A stretch of 10,860 bases of DNA, taken from contig SKHQ01000047.1 in NCBI GenBank assembly GCA_007116915.1, positions 1 to 10,860 of the forward strand, written 5' to 3'. The number at the start of each line of letters is the position of its first letter. The stretch's first letter is position 1. This DNA comes from Candidatus Methanomethylophilaceae archaeon (GTDB lineage: Archaea > Thermoplasmatota > Thermoplasmata > Methanomassiliicoccales > Methanomethylophilaceae). Below are positions 1 to 6,085 of the stretch, piece after piece. Under the pieces are notes generated by a model. That model saw only the letters and a program-made list of their open reading frames with translations, did not search any database and had not been told where the DNA came from. Position numbers and translations under genes: made by a program.

Positions 1-687
1 CTGGACAACATCCGTTCCCGCATACGCAAAGCGGAGGCGGAGCTGGAGGCCATGGGCAACGTGAACCTGCGAGCCATCGAGGACTACGAGGAGAAGAAGG
101 ACCGCCACGACCGCATGATGGAAGAGGTGCAGAGACTGGAGAGCCAGCGTGAAGAGCTCCTGGCACTCATGGACGGCCTGAACAAGGAGAAGAAGACGGT
201 CTTCGACATCGTGTACAAGGCCGTGGACGAGAATTTCCGTTCCATATACGCCGACCTCTCCGGGGGAGGGGAGGCCTACCTTTCATTGGAGCATCCCGAG
301 GATCCGTTCTTGGGTGGGCTCCTGATCAACGCCAAGCCCAAGAACGGCAAACTGCTGCGACTGGAGGCGCTTAGTGGCGGGGAGAAGAGCCTCACCGCCC
401 TGGCATTCATATTCGCCCTGCAGGAGCACCAACCATCCCCGTTCTATCTTTTGGACGAGGTGGACATGTTCCTGGACTCGGTGAACGCCGAGATGGTGGC
501 GAGGAGGGTGAAGCAGAGTTGCGCCAAAGCCCAGTTCGTGCAGATATCCCTGCGGAAGGTCACCCTGGGCAAGGCGGACCATCTGATGGGCGTCACCCGT
601 CAACCGAACGGTATAAGCAAGGTCATAATGCAGCCCAATCTGGGCGATATTTCGAGCACGTTGAAGGAAGCGGAGGGGAGCACATGA
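1..687 (+). CDS. smc: Chromosome segregation protein SMC, C-terminal part (5' end outside window)
   Basis: This is the last 228 codons of an SMC ATPase, the core of the archaeal condensin that compacts and segregates the chromosome. The reading frame is open from base 1, so the window cuts the gene and the N-terminal Walker A half, hinge and most of the coiled coil lie upstream. What remains starts with charged coiled-coil sequence leading to the family motif MGNVNLRAIEDYEE near codon 18. The C-terminal ABC head follows: signature LSGGEK (bases 370-387), Walker B YLLDEVD (445-465) with catalytic Glu, the D-loop region FLDSVN, and a QISLRK strand near the end that is typical of SMC heads. The stop TGA overlaps the scpA start as ATGA, so translation is probably coupled and the partners are made together. 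Rad50 is unlikely given the NVNLRAIE and ISLRK motifs and the scpAB neighbours. Confidence 0.96.
   Translation: MDNIRSRIRKAEAELEAMGNVNLRAIEDYEEKKDRHDRMMEEVQRLESQREELLALMDGLNKEKKTVFDIVYKAVDENFRSIYADLSGGGEAYLSLEHPEDPFLGGLLINAKPKNGKLLRLEALSGGEKSLTALAFIFALQEHQPSPFYLLDEVDMFLDSVNAEMVARRVKQSCAKAQFVQISLRKVTLGKADHLMGVTRQPNGISKVIMQPNLGDISSTLKEAEGST
672..680 (+). promoter_or_regulatory. Shine-Dalgarno site for scpA
   Basis: The purine run GGAGGGGAG lies within the smc 3' end. Its GGAGG core ends 7 nt before the ATG at 684. It supports that ATG as the scpA start over earlier in-frame starts (the frame is open back to 519) that would overlap smc by more than 150 bases. Confidence 0.75.
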
Positions 688-1547
688 GCGAGACAAGGGA
701 CCAGTTGGTGCTGGAGCACCTTATGTTCCACCAATCTCTGGTGGATGACGAGGCGGGCATAGCGAACATGCAGAGGTATCTGCGCATACTCGACGAAGGG
801 GAGGGCGAATCGCTCTGCGACCCCGTCGACGAGTCCATCCGCTCGGCGTTCGAGCTGGTCCTCAGTCATGGGATGGATCCTTGGGCAATAGACCTGATGG
901 AGTTCACCCGCCTCTACACCACCCGGATAGGAAAGGAACGTGTGGACCTCATCGTGGCCGGCAAGCTGGTGCATATGGCCTGGCAGGTGCTGCGTCTGCA
1001 GAGCGATGAGATCATCAACGAGAAGGAGAGGCAGGACTGTCCGTTCCAGATGTGGGACATGGACGGTCTGGTGGATGACCTCTACGAAGAGCCGGAGAGG
1101 CTGCTCCCGCCGCCGGCACTGCTCACGCCCACGCTCCGCCGCCGCGAGATGCGCCCCGTGTCGCTGATGGAGCTGCTCGATGCCTTCGAGGAGGCCCGTC
1201 GTGAGGTTGAACGGGACCGTGCCCGTCCCGTGAAGATGAAGACCTCCGCCCCCTTCCGCAACCAGGCCCACGACGAGGATATGGAGAGCGACGTCGATAT
1301 GGTCTGGGAGCGCATACAGAGGCTGGGAGCCGGGCCTTTGGCCCTCAGGGATCTCTTCGGATGCGACCACGCCGCCAACATATCCTCCTTCGTAGCGGTG
1401 CTCTTCCTGGTCCGCAACGGCCTCCTGGCGGTATGGCAGGACGAACTGCCGCACGGAGAGGTGTTCATAGAGATCAAGGTGGATTGGATGCAGGGCAAGG
1501 TCGAGGACACGGTGCTGGCCGAGACCGAGGATAAACTGGTGATGTGA
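684..1547 (+). CDS. scpA: Segregation and condensation protein A (ScpA kleisin)
   Basis: A 287-residue kleisin that should bridge the two SMC heads and bind ScpB. The family core is clear at residues 52-110: FELVLSHGMDPWAIDLMEF is the kleisin N-domain motif (helix, then DPW-ID-hydrophobic), followed by a helix ending VLRLQSDEI. An acidic and proline-containing linker runs through about 120-215, and a C-terminal winged helix (about 225-275) ends in FIEIK, the part that contacts the partner SMC head. About 50 residues precede the canonical N-domain, longer than in common bacterial ScpA. The ATG at 684 is chosen because of its Shine-Dalgarno site and the ATGA overlap with smc. The gene ends in TGA directly against the scpB start, with both in the same frame. 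Identification is firm from motifs and from smc and scpB on either side. Confidence 0.93.
   Translation: MSETRDQLVLEHLMFHQSLVDDEAGIANMQRYLRILDEGEGESLCDPVDESIRSAFELVLSHGMDPWAIDLMEFTRLYTTRIGKERVDLIVAGKLVHMAWQVLRLQSDEIINEKERQDCPFQMWDMDGLVDDLYEEPERLLPPPALLTPTLRRREMRPVSLMELLDAFEEARREVERDRARPVKMKTSAPFRNQAHDEDMESDVDMVWERIQRLGAGPLALRDLFGCDHAANISSFVAVLFLVRNGLLAVWQDELPHGEVFIEIKVDWMQGKVEDTVLAETEDKLVM
1538..1543 (+). promoter_or_regulatory. Shine-Dalgarno site deciding the TTG start of scpB
   Basis: GGTGAT matches the anti-Shine-Dalgarno end of archaeal 16S rRNA and sits 4 nt before the TTG at 1548, inside the last codons of scpA. It supports TTG as the true start. The in-frame ATG at 1542 runs straight into the TGA of scpA and cannot be used. 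Confidence 0.65.
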
Positions 1548-2051
1548 TTGGAGCCCAAGGCCTTGGTGGAGGCGGTGCTCTTCGCCTCCCACGAGGGATT
1601 GCGGGCGGTGGATGTTTCCAAATCCACCGGTCTCAGTGAATCACAGGTACGCACCGCCCTCACGGCCTTGCACGATGAATATGAGGAGCGTGGCTCGGCG
1701 TTGCGGGTACTCCGCGCCGGCGGCCGCTATTCACTCTGTCTGCGTGATGAGTACCTCCCCTACGGGCAGCAGTTCTCCCCTCCGGAGATACCGCCGTCGA
1801 CGCTGCGCACCGCCGCCATGATCGCTTACCACCAGCCGGTGGAGCAGAGCGAGCTCTGCCGGACACTCGGCCCTCGTGTCTACGACGACGTCCGCAAACT
1901 GAGGGAGATGGGTTTGGTGGACGCCCGGAAGAAAGGGCAGACCTTGGAGTTGAGCACCAACCGACGTTTCTCGGAACATTTCGGCATCGATGCCCGCCGC
2001 CGCGAGGATGTCCGCCGGTGGATGGAGACTGCGCGCGAGGGCCAACATTAG
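1548..2051 (+). CDS. scpB: Segregation and condensation protein B (ScpB)
   Basis: A 167-residue ScpB, the dimeric tandem winged-helix partner that clamps the middle of ScpA in the SMC complex. The first winged helix spans about residues 1-75: ALVEAVLFAS at the N-terminus is the usual ScpB opening, followed by a YSLCLR wing strand. The second spans about 85-150: AAMIAYHQPVEQSELC corresponds to the family's AIIAYRQP region, then VRKLREMGLVDARKKG and a RFSEHFGI strand like the common FLEYFGL. An Arg-rich tail follows. The start is TTG with a good GGTGAT site 4 nt upstream. It abuts the scpA stop with no spacer and no frame change, so ribosomes finishing scpA probably reinitiate here. The stop is TAG. 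Confidence 0.93.
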   Translation: MEPKALVEAVLFASHEGLRAVDVSKSTGLSESQVRTALTALHDEYEERGSALRVLRAGGRYSLCLRDEYLPYGQQFSPPEIPPSTLRTAAMIAYHQPVEQSELCRTLGPRVYDDVRKLREMGLVDARKKGQTLELSTNRRFSEHFGIDARRREDVRRWMETAREGQH

Positions 2052-2065
2052 AAAACCTTTAAAAA
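2051..2065 (+). promoter_or_regulatory. Possible internal BRE/TATA promoter for the Sm-like gene
   Basis: GAAAACCTTTAAAAA lies just after scpB and resembles a BRE (GAAAA) followed by an A/T box (CTTTAAAA). A start of transcription about 25 bases on would fall near 2085-2092. That would give a very short leader before the ATG at 2094 and would exclude the ATG at 2067. This is inference from composition and spacing only. Confidence 0.4.
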
Positions 2066-2093
2066 CATGATTCAGTTTTCACGTCTGATTAAA

Positions 2094-2309
2094 ATGGTCA
2101 TGCCTCTCGCTTTATTGGAGAAATCCCTCGACAAGAGAATATCCCTACTCCTCAAGGACAGCAGGGTCCTGGAAGGGAAGCTCACAGGTTTCGACGACTA
2201 CATGAACATGGTCCTCGAGGACACGGAGGAGACCACTGTTGAACAGAACAGGCGTCTCGGCACCGTTGTTCTGCGTGGAAACAACGTCGTGAGCATATCA
2301 ACACTCTGA
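2094..2309 (+). CDS. Sm-like archaeal RNA-binding protein (SmAP / LSm)
   Basis: A 71-residue Sm-fold protein expected to form a heptameric ring that binds U-rich RNA. Sm1 covers about residues 14-45, with the GFDDYMNMVLED signature, and Sm2 covers about 55-69, LGTVVLRGNNVVSIS. Archaeal members usually begin at or just before MPLxxLxKSL, so ATG 2094 (MVMPLALLEK) or ATG 2100 fits better than the ATG at 2067, which would add nine residues and lies on the possible TATA box. In the uridine pocket, Tyr36 replaces the His of Archaeoglobus Sm1 and Asn63 replaces the Asp of RGD, while Asn38 and Arg61 are kept. These choices also occur in some eukaryotic Sm proteins. The rpl37e gene, often next to archaeal lsm, is absent here. 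The next gene starts 9 nt downstream in the same frame. Confidence 0.92.
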   Translation: MVMPLALLEKSLDKRISLLLKDSRVLEGKLTGFDDYMNMVLEDTEETTVEQNRRLGTVVLRGNNVVSISTL

Positions 2310-2318
2310 ATCAAGGAG

Positions 2319-3182
2319 ATGAAGGCGGCGATACTTGCCGGAGGGCAGGGGACGCGCTTGCGACCCCTGACCAACGGTATACCTAAGCCACTGGTGCCCC
2401 TTGTCGGCAAGCCCCTCATAAGGCATATCATAGACCCTCTTCCGCCTGAGGTCGACACCGTCATACTGGCGGTGAACTACCGCAAAGACGACATCCAGGC
2501 TTATTTCGACTCCGTGGACGTCGGTCGCGAGGTAATACTGGTGGAGGAGAAGGAGCCATTGGGCACCGGCGGGGCACTCAAGAACATATCAGAATATCTT
2601 GACGACACATTCCTGGCGTTCAACGGTGATATCGTCTGCTCCTTGGATGCCGCCGCGTTCGTTGAGTTCCACCGCCGTCAAGGCGGCATTGGGACGATTG
2701 CCCTGTGGAAGGTCGCCGATCCCAGCGCCTTCGGCGTTGTGGCATTGGATGTCGACCGCGTCACATCATTCCAGGAGAAGCCCGCTCCCGGCGAGGAACT
2801 CTCCAAGCTCATAAACGCCGGTGTCTACGTCTTCGAGCCGGAGATCTTCGAACACATCCCCGACGGCGTGGTGAGCCTGGAAAGAGGCGTATTCCCTATG
2901 GTATTGGATCGCGGCCTCTACGGCATGAACCTCGAAGGCCACTGGGTGGACTGCGGTACCCGCGACAGTTATCTGCGGGCGCAGGGGATACTCCTGAAGG
3001 AGAAGGGCAAGGGCAACGTTTTCAAGGAAGGGTCCTCGGTTGCCGCTGATGCCGATGTGGCCGAATCCACTGTGCTGACCGGAGCCAGTGTAGGGTCGAA
3101 TGCCTTCGTTCGCAACTCCATAATATGCCCCGGAGCCAAAGTTGCAAGGGGCGAGAAGGTCGTTGATACAATCTTCCTATAG
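2319..3182 (+). CDS. Sugar-1-phosphate nucleotidylyltransferase
   Basis: A 287-residue enzyme that joins a sugar 1-phosphate to an NTP to give an NDP-sugar and pyrophosphate, in the cytoplasm. The Rossmann-like NTP-transferase domain fills about residues 1-225: the nucleotide loop LAGGQGTRLRPLT (6-18) with PKP at 22-24, LGTGGAL (81-87), metal-binding NGD (102-104), FQEKP (151-155), NAGVYVF (166-172) and HWVDCGT (208-214). A short hexapeptide-like tail (about 243-287, SVAADADVAESTV type) suggests a small left-handed beta helix, shorter than in GlmU. The base and sugar are not certain. Mannose-1-P guanylyltransferase or glucose/glucosamine-1-P uridylyl- or thymidylyltransferase all fit, and a GlmM gene further down makes an amino sugar plausible. 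The purine run AAGGAG directly abuts ATG with no spacer, so coupling from the preceding gene 9 nt upstream is likely. The stop is TAG. Confidence 0.88.
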   Translation: MKAAILAGGQGTRLRPLTNGIPKPLVPLVGKPLIRHIIDPLPPEVDTVILAVNYRKDDIQAYFDSVDVGREVILVEEKEPLGTGGALKNISEYLDDTFLAFNGDIVCSLDAAAFVEFHRRQGGIGTIALWKVADPSAFGVVALDVDRVTSFQEKPAPGEELSKLINAGVYVFEPEIFEHIPDGVVSLERGVFPMVLDRGLYGMNLEGHWVDCGTRDSYLRAQGILLKEKGKGNVFKEGSSVAADADVAESTVLTGASVGSNAFVRNSIICPGAKVARGEKVVDTIFL

Positions 3183-3192
3183 GCTCAAATAG

Positions 3193-3224
3193 AAAAGGTT
3201 TTCCGCCTTTTGTTACCATTTTTT
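3193..3224 (+). terminator. Probable terminator: hairpin plus T-run
   Basis: A 6-bp stem (AAAAGG at 3193-3198, CCTTTT at 3206-3211, 7-nt loop) is followed by TTTTTT at 3219-3224. Archaeal polymerase stops at T-runs, so this probably ends the smc-to-nucleotidylyltransferase transcript. The hairpin may be incidental. Confidence 0.55.
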
Positions 3225-3251
3225 CATCCCATATTCCCACAAAGAAATGAG

Positions 3252-3333
3252 GGTTTCGAAAACCGAAAAAAACTATAGAGATTCTATATGCTATATAGAT
3301 TACAATCATAGCTGATATATACATAATCATCAG
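3252..3333 (+). promoter_or_regulatory. AT-rich promoter/operator region for the ABC transporter operon
   Basis: This is the informative part of the only non-coding gap over 100 bases (3183-3353). Three TATA candidates are visible: CTATAG at 3273-3278 behind a BRE-like CCGAAAAA (3263-3270), TATATA at 3292-3297, and TATATA at 3316-3321. The last would start transcription near 3343 and leave a leader of only about 10 nt, which fits the lack of any Shine-Dalgarno site before the ATG at 3354. Inverted repeats include TCTATAT-3 nt-ATATAGA (3283-3299, perfect), GGTTT-CGA-AAACC (3252-3264), and CTGAT/ATCAG (3312-3316, 3329-3333) flanking the last TATA box. A dimeric repressor or activator site here is plausible, but the regulator is unknown. 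Confidence 0.5.
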
Positions 3334-3353
3334 TCAAGAGCCCACCGATTCCG

Positions 3354-5000
3354 ATGAGCCTGACCAAAAGGATAGACGATCTCTCCAGCAGGAGGGACAT
3401 CCGCAGTGGGTGGTTCGGAATAATCACATTTTTCTTCCTGGCATTCATCATATTGCCGACGGTTTATGTGCTGATATACGGCATAACCGACTTTCAGAAC
3501 CTGAGCGACACCGTTCTCGACGACCCTGAGACAATGTCGCTGATATGGGGGGCGGTATTCACCTCATTCAGCTTGGCGCTGTTGGTCACCATCATCGACC
3601 TCATCGTCGGCGTACCGATGGCATGGATAATGGTGCGCAAGGAGTTCCGAGGTAAGAAGCTCCTCGACACTCTCATCGACATGCCCTTGGCCTTCCCCAC
3701 CGCTGCCCTCGGTTTCTCTATAGGCATCTTCTGGGGACTTCCCATCGATGCTCCTGTGCCTCCGGGGGCGCTCGGCATCATTGCCTCCCCTTACATCCTC
3801 ATAATGCTTCTCCACATCATCTTCACCTATCCTTACATGGTCCGTTCCCTCTCCGCCATTCTGGAGCAGATCGACCAAAGCTATGAGGAGGCGGGGATGA
3901 CATTGGGCGCCAGCCGCATGACTGCTGCCCGTACGATAACACTGCCTCTTTTCCGTGCCGGCCTGATAACCGGTTTCATCCTCTGTTTCGCCCGTTCATT
4001 GAGTGAGACTGGGGGGACGTTCATAGCCCTCATAACCATCGGTCAGGCGGACAAATTCTTCACCGGTCCCACACTGATCGCGTGGTTCAAGAGGTCCACT
4101 CTGGCGCCGGAGGAGGTAGAGGCCATACTGGCCGTCGTCAGCATCATACTGATCGTGACGGCGATAATATTCCTGCTCATAATCAAGTTCGTGCTGGGTA
4201 GGATAAACGTGCCATTCGATAAGGTATGGCCGCGTTGGGAGCGGGTATTGAGCCGCGGCATGGTGCCCAAGGCCAAGGACGCCATCAGTTTCGTTTGGCT
4301 GTTCGCCATCGTGATAATCCCGTCGTTCTTCATATTCGCCTATCTTCTCGTGCCCTCTCCTGCGGAAATGGATTGGTCGGGGCTCATAAACGCGCTGTCC
4401 TTCTCCTTCATGGTGGCCGGTGTGGTGACATTGGCGGACATCGTGCTCGGTGTTCCGATGGGGCTGTACATCGCCAGGCACCGTGACAAGAAGTTGGCGC
4501 AGATAATCGATTCCCTGGTCAACATACCTCTTATTGTTCCGACCACGGCCTTGGGATTCTCCTTGGCTCTGTTCTGGACCAGTCAGGACCTGGTAACCAA
4601 CATCACCTTCCTGGTCATTATGGCGCATATAGCATTCACCTATCCCTTGGTGGTCAGGAATGTTGCCGGAGCGGTCATGGAGGTGGATCCGTCGTACGAG
4701 GAGGCGGCGCGTACCCTGGGCGCGAAACCGTTCGCCACCTTCCGTACTGTTCTGTTGCCTATCGTCCGGTCCGCGGTCCTCGCCGGTGCCATCCTCGCCT
4801 TCACCCGTTCTCTTGGCGAGACCGGTGCCACGGTGGCGGTTAGCTCCGAAGCCAACACCGTCCCGGTCTACATAGTCAATCTGATGAACTCCGGAGATTA
4901 CTATCTAGCCGCCGTATCGGCAATGGTGCTCATCATGGTCTCATTCGTGTTCATGTTCGCCCTTCGCTATACCATCCGGCGTGATGGAGGTGGTTACTGA
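3354..5000 (+). CDS. ABC transporter permease, two fused halves
   Basis: A 548-residue membrane protein holding two complete BPD-type permease domains in one chain, with about 12 helices in total. The halves align with each other. IDLIVGVPMAWIMVR (81-95) matches ADIVLGVPMGLYIAR (361-375), PLAFPTAALGFS matches PLIVPTTALGFS, and FTYPYMVRS matches FTYPLVVRN. The two EAA loops that dock onto the ATPases are EEAGMTLGA..LP (178-198) and EEAARTLGA..LP (449-469), followed by RSLSETGGT and RSLGETGAT. Fused permeases of this size are known for thiamine (ThiP) and ferric iron (FbpB) importers. The P-rich and SETG/GETG elements also recall sulfate/molybdate/tungstate permeases, so the substrate is open. 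No binding protein is fused or adjacent. The stop TGA overlaps the next ATG by one base. Confidence 0.93.
   Translation: MSLTKRIDDLSSRRDIRSGWFGIITFFFLAFIILPTVYVLIYGITDFQNLSDTVLDDPETMSLIWGAVFTSFSLALLVTIIDLIVGVPMAWIMVRKEFRGKKLLDTLIDMPLAFPTAALGFSIGIFWGLPIDAPVPPGALGIIASPYILIMLLHIIFTYPYMVRSLSAILEQIDQSYEEAGMTLGASRMTAARTITLPLFRAGLITGFILCFARSLSETGGTFIALITIGQADKFFTGPTLIAWFKRSTLAPEEVEAILAVVSIILIVTAIIFLLIIKFVLGRINVPFDKVWPRWERVLSRGMVPKAKDAISFVWLFAIVIIPSFFIFAYLLVPSPAEMDWSGLINALSFSFMVAGVVTLADIVLGVPMGLYIARHRDKKLAQIIDSLVNIPLIVPTTALGFSLALFWTSQDLVTNITFLVIMAHIAFTYPLVVRNVAGAVMEVDPSYEEAARTLGAKPFATFRTVLLPIVRSAVLAGAILAFTRSLGETGATVAVSSEANTVPVYIVNLMNSGDYYLAAVSAMVLIMVSFVFMFALRYTIRRDGGGY
4986..4992 (+). promoter_or_regulatory. 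Shine-Dalgarno site for the first ABC ATPase
   Basis: GGAGGTG ends 7 nt before the ATG at 5000 and lies inside the last permease codons. It is the strongest ribosome-binding match seen in the window and supports efficient coupled translation of the ATPase. Confidence 0.75.
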
Positions 5001-6085
5001 TGACCGTTGTCGAACTCAAAGGCCTCAGTAAGAGGTATGGCAGCACAGTCGCCGCCGACAGTATGGACCTTAAGGTGGAGGAGGGTGAGTACATGTGCAT
5101 CCTCGGCCCCACTGGAGCGGGTAAGACGACCGCTCTGAAGATGGTCGCTGGACTCATAGATCCCGATTCCGGGCAGATCCTGTTCGACGGCAAAGATTAC
5201 ACCAAGGTCGAACCCGAGTCCCGGGAGGCCGCCATGCTATCACAGGTCTATTCATTGTTCCCGCACATGGATGTCAACGGGAACGTCATCTACGGCCCCC
5301 GCATAAGAGGGTGGGATGTCCAGGAGTCCCAGGACATCGTGGACAATATGTTGGAGATGGTCCACCTCAACCGCCGTAAGGACGCTTTTCCCTGCGAATT
5401 GAGCGGCGGTATGCAGCAACGCACGGCCCTGGCCAGAGCTCTTGCATCCGGGTCGAAGGTCATTCTTCTCGATGAACCCCTGAGGGCCTTGGACGCCCGA
5501 TTGAGGATAGAGCTCCGCCGTGAGATCCGTTCACTGGTGAAGGCGATGGGCATCACCGCGATACACGTCACCCACGATCAGGAAGAAGCCATGGTCATAG
5601 CTGACCGCGTTGCGGTCATGAGATACGGCAAGGTGGTCCAGGTCGGCACCCCCAAGGAGGTGTTCGACACCCCGGTAAGTCCCTTCGTGGCCAACTTCGT
5701 CGGCCAGTCCAATTTCTTCACCGGTAAGCTCGTCTCCAACGGAGACTACTCTGTGGTGGAGAATGACATGGGCATAAACGTCAAGGCCCGTCCCTGCCAG
5801 TTGCCGATAGGCTCGGAGGTGGTCGTAGCCATCAAGGTCGGCAACACCCAACTCCGGACTGAGGAGGGTTTCTTAATCGGAAGGGTGGAGAGGATACTCT
5901 ACGAGGGCGTCACGATTCACGTGGATGTCATGGCCAATGGAAAACTGTTCTCCGCCAAGCTTCCTAACCGCAAGTACGAGGAGTTCTCACCCGGCGATGA
6001 GGTCGTGGTGGGATGGTCGGCGGACGAGGCGACGGTGTTCCCGATGCCGGAACAAGGCTTGGAAGAGGAGCTGAGGTTGGAATAA
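5000..6085 (+). CDS. ABC transporter ATP-binding protein A
   Basis: A 361-residue importer ATPase that should drive the upstream permease. The nucleotide-binding domain covers about residues 1-235: Walker A GPTGAGKTT (36-44), Q-loop Gln82 in LSQVYSLFPHM, signature LSGGMQQR (134-141), Walker B VILLDEP with Glu159, and switch His192 in VTHDQEEAM. About 125 C-terminal residues form the TOBE-like accessory domain of the molybdate/sugar/iron importer group. The D-loop reads LRALDA instead of the usual LSALDA, with Arg162 replacing Ser, and the residue before the Q-loop Gln is Ser rather than Phe or Tyr. Otherwise the site looks intact. It has exactly the same length as the following ATPase and aligns with it without gaps through residue 210. 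The stop TAA overlaps the next ATG by one base. Confidence 0.93.
   Translation: MTVVELKGLSKRYGSTVAADSMDLKVEEGEYMCILGPTGAGKTTALKMVAGLIDPDSGQILFDGKDYTKVEPESREAAMLSQVYSLFPHMDVNGNVIYGPRIRGWDVQESQDIVDNMLEMVHLNRRKDAFPCELSGGMQQRTALARALASGSKVILLDEPLRALDARLRIELRREIRSLVKAMGITAIHVTHDQEEAMVIADRVAVMRYGKVVQVGTPKEVFDTPVSPFVANFVGQSNFFTGKLVSNGDYSVVENDMGINVKARPCQLPIGSEVVVAIKVGNTQLRTEEGFLIGRVERILYEGVTIHVDVMANGKLFSAKLPNRKYEEFSPGDEVVVGWSADEATVFPMPEQGLEEELRLE

Noticed and set aside
519..683. An earlier in-frame start for scpA
   Set aside because: It would overlap smc by over 150 bases with unlike sequence. The ATG at 684 has a strong Shine-Dalgarno site and an ATGA coupling.
600..1592. A 330-codon open frame on the minus strand
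   Set aside because: It lies wholly opposite smc/scpA/scpB and its translation is His/Gln/Leu-rich with no family motif. It mirrors the codon bias of the real genes.
3276..3278. Readthrough of the nucleotidylyltransferase TAG as a pyrrolysine extension to the next stop (TAG at 3276)
   Set aside because: The extension would be AT-rich non-coding sequence crossing the probable terminator, with no domain.
3183..3353. A riboswitch, tRNA or small RNA in the intergenic gap
   Set aside because: No cloverleaf, conserved GC-rich stem set or known motif is visible. The short AT-rich repeats are better explained as promoter and operator sequence.
6013..6084. An earlier GTG start for ATPase B
   Set aside because: The extra 24 residues overlap ATPase A and do not resemble the ABC family. 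The ATG at 6085 has its own ribosome site and aligns with ATPase A from residue 1.
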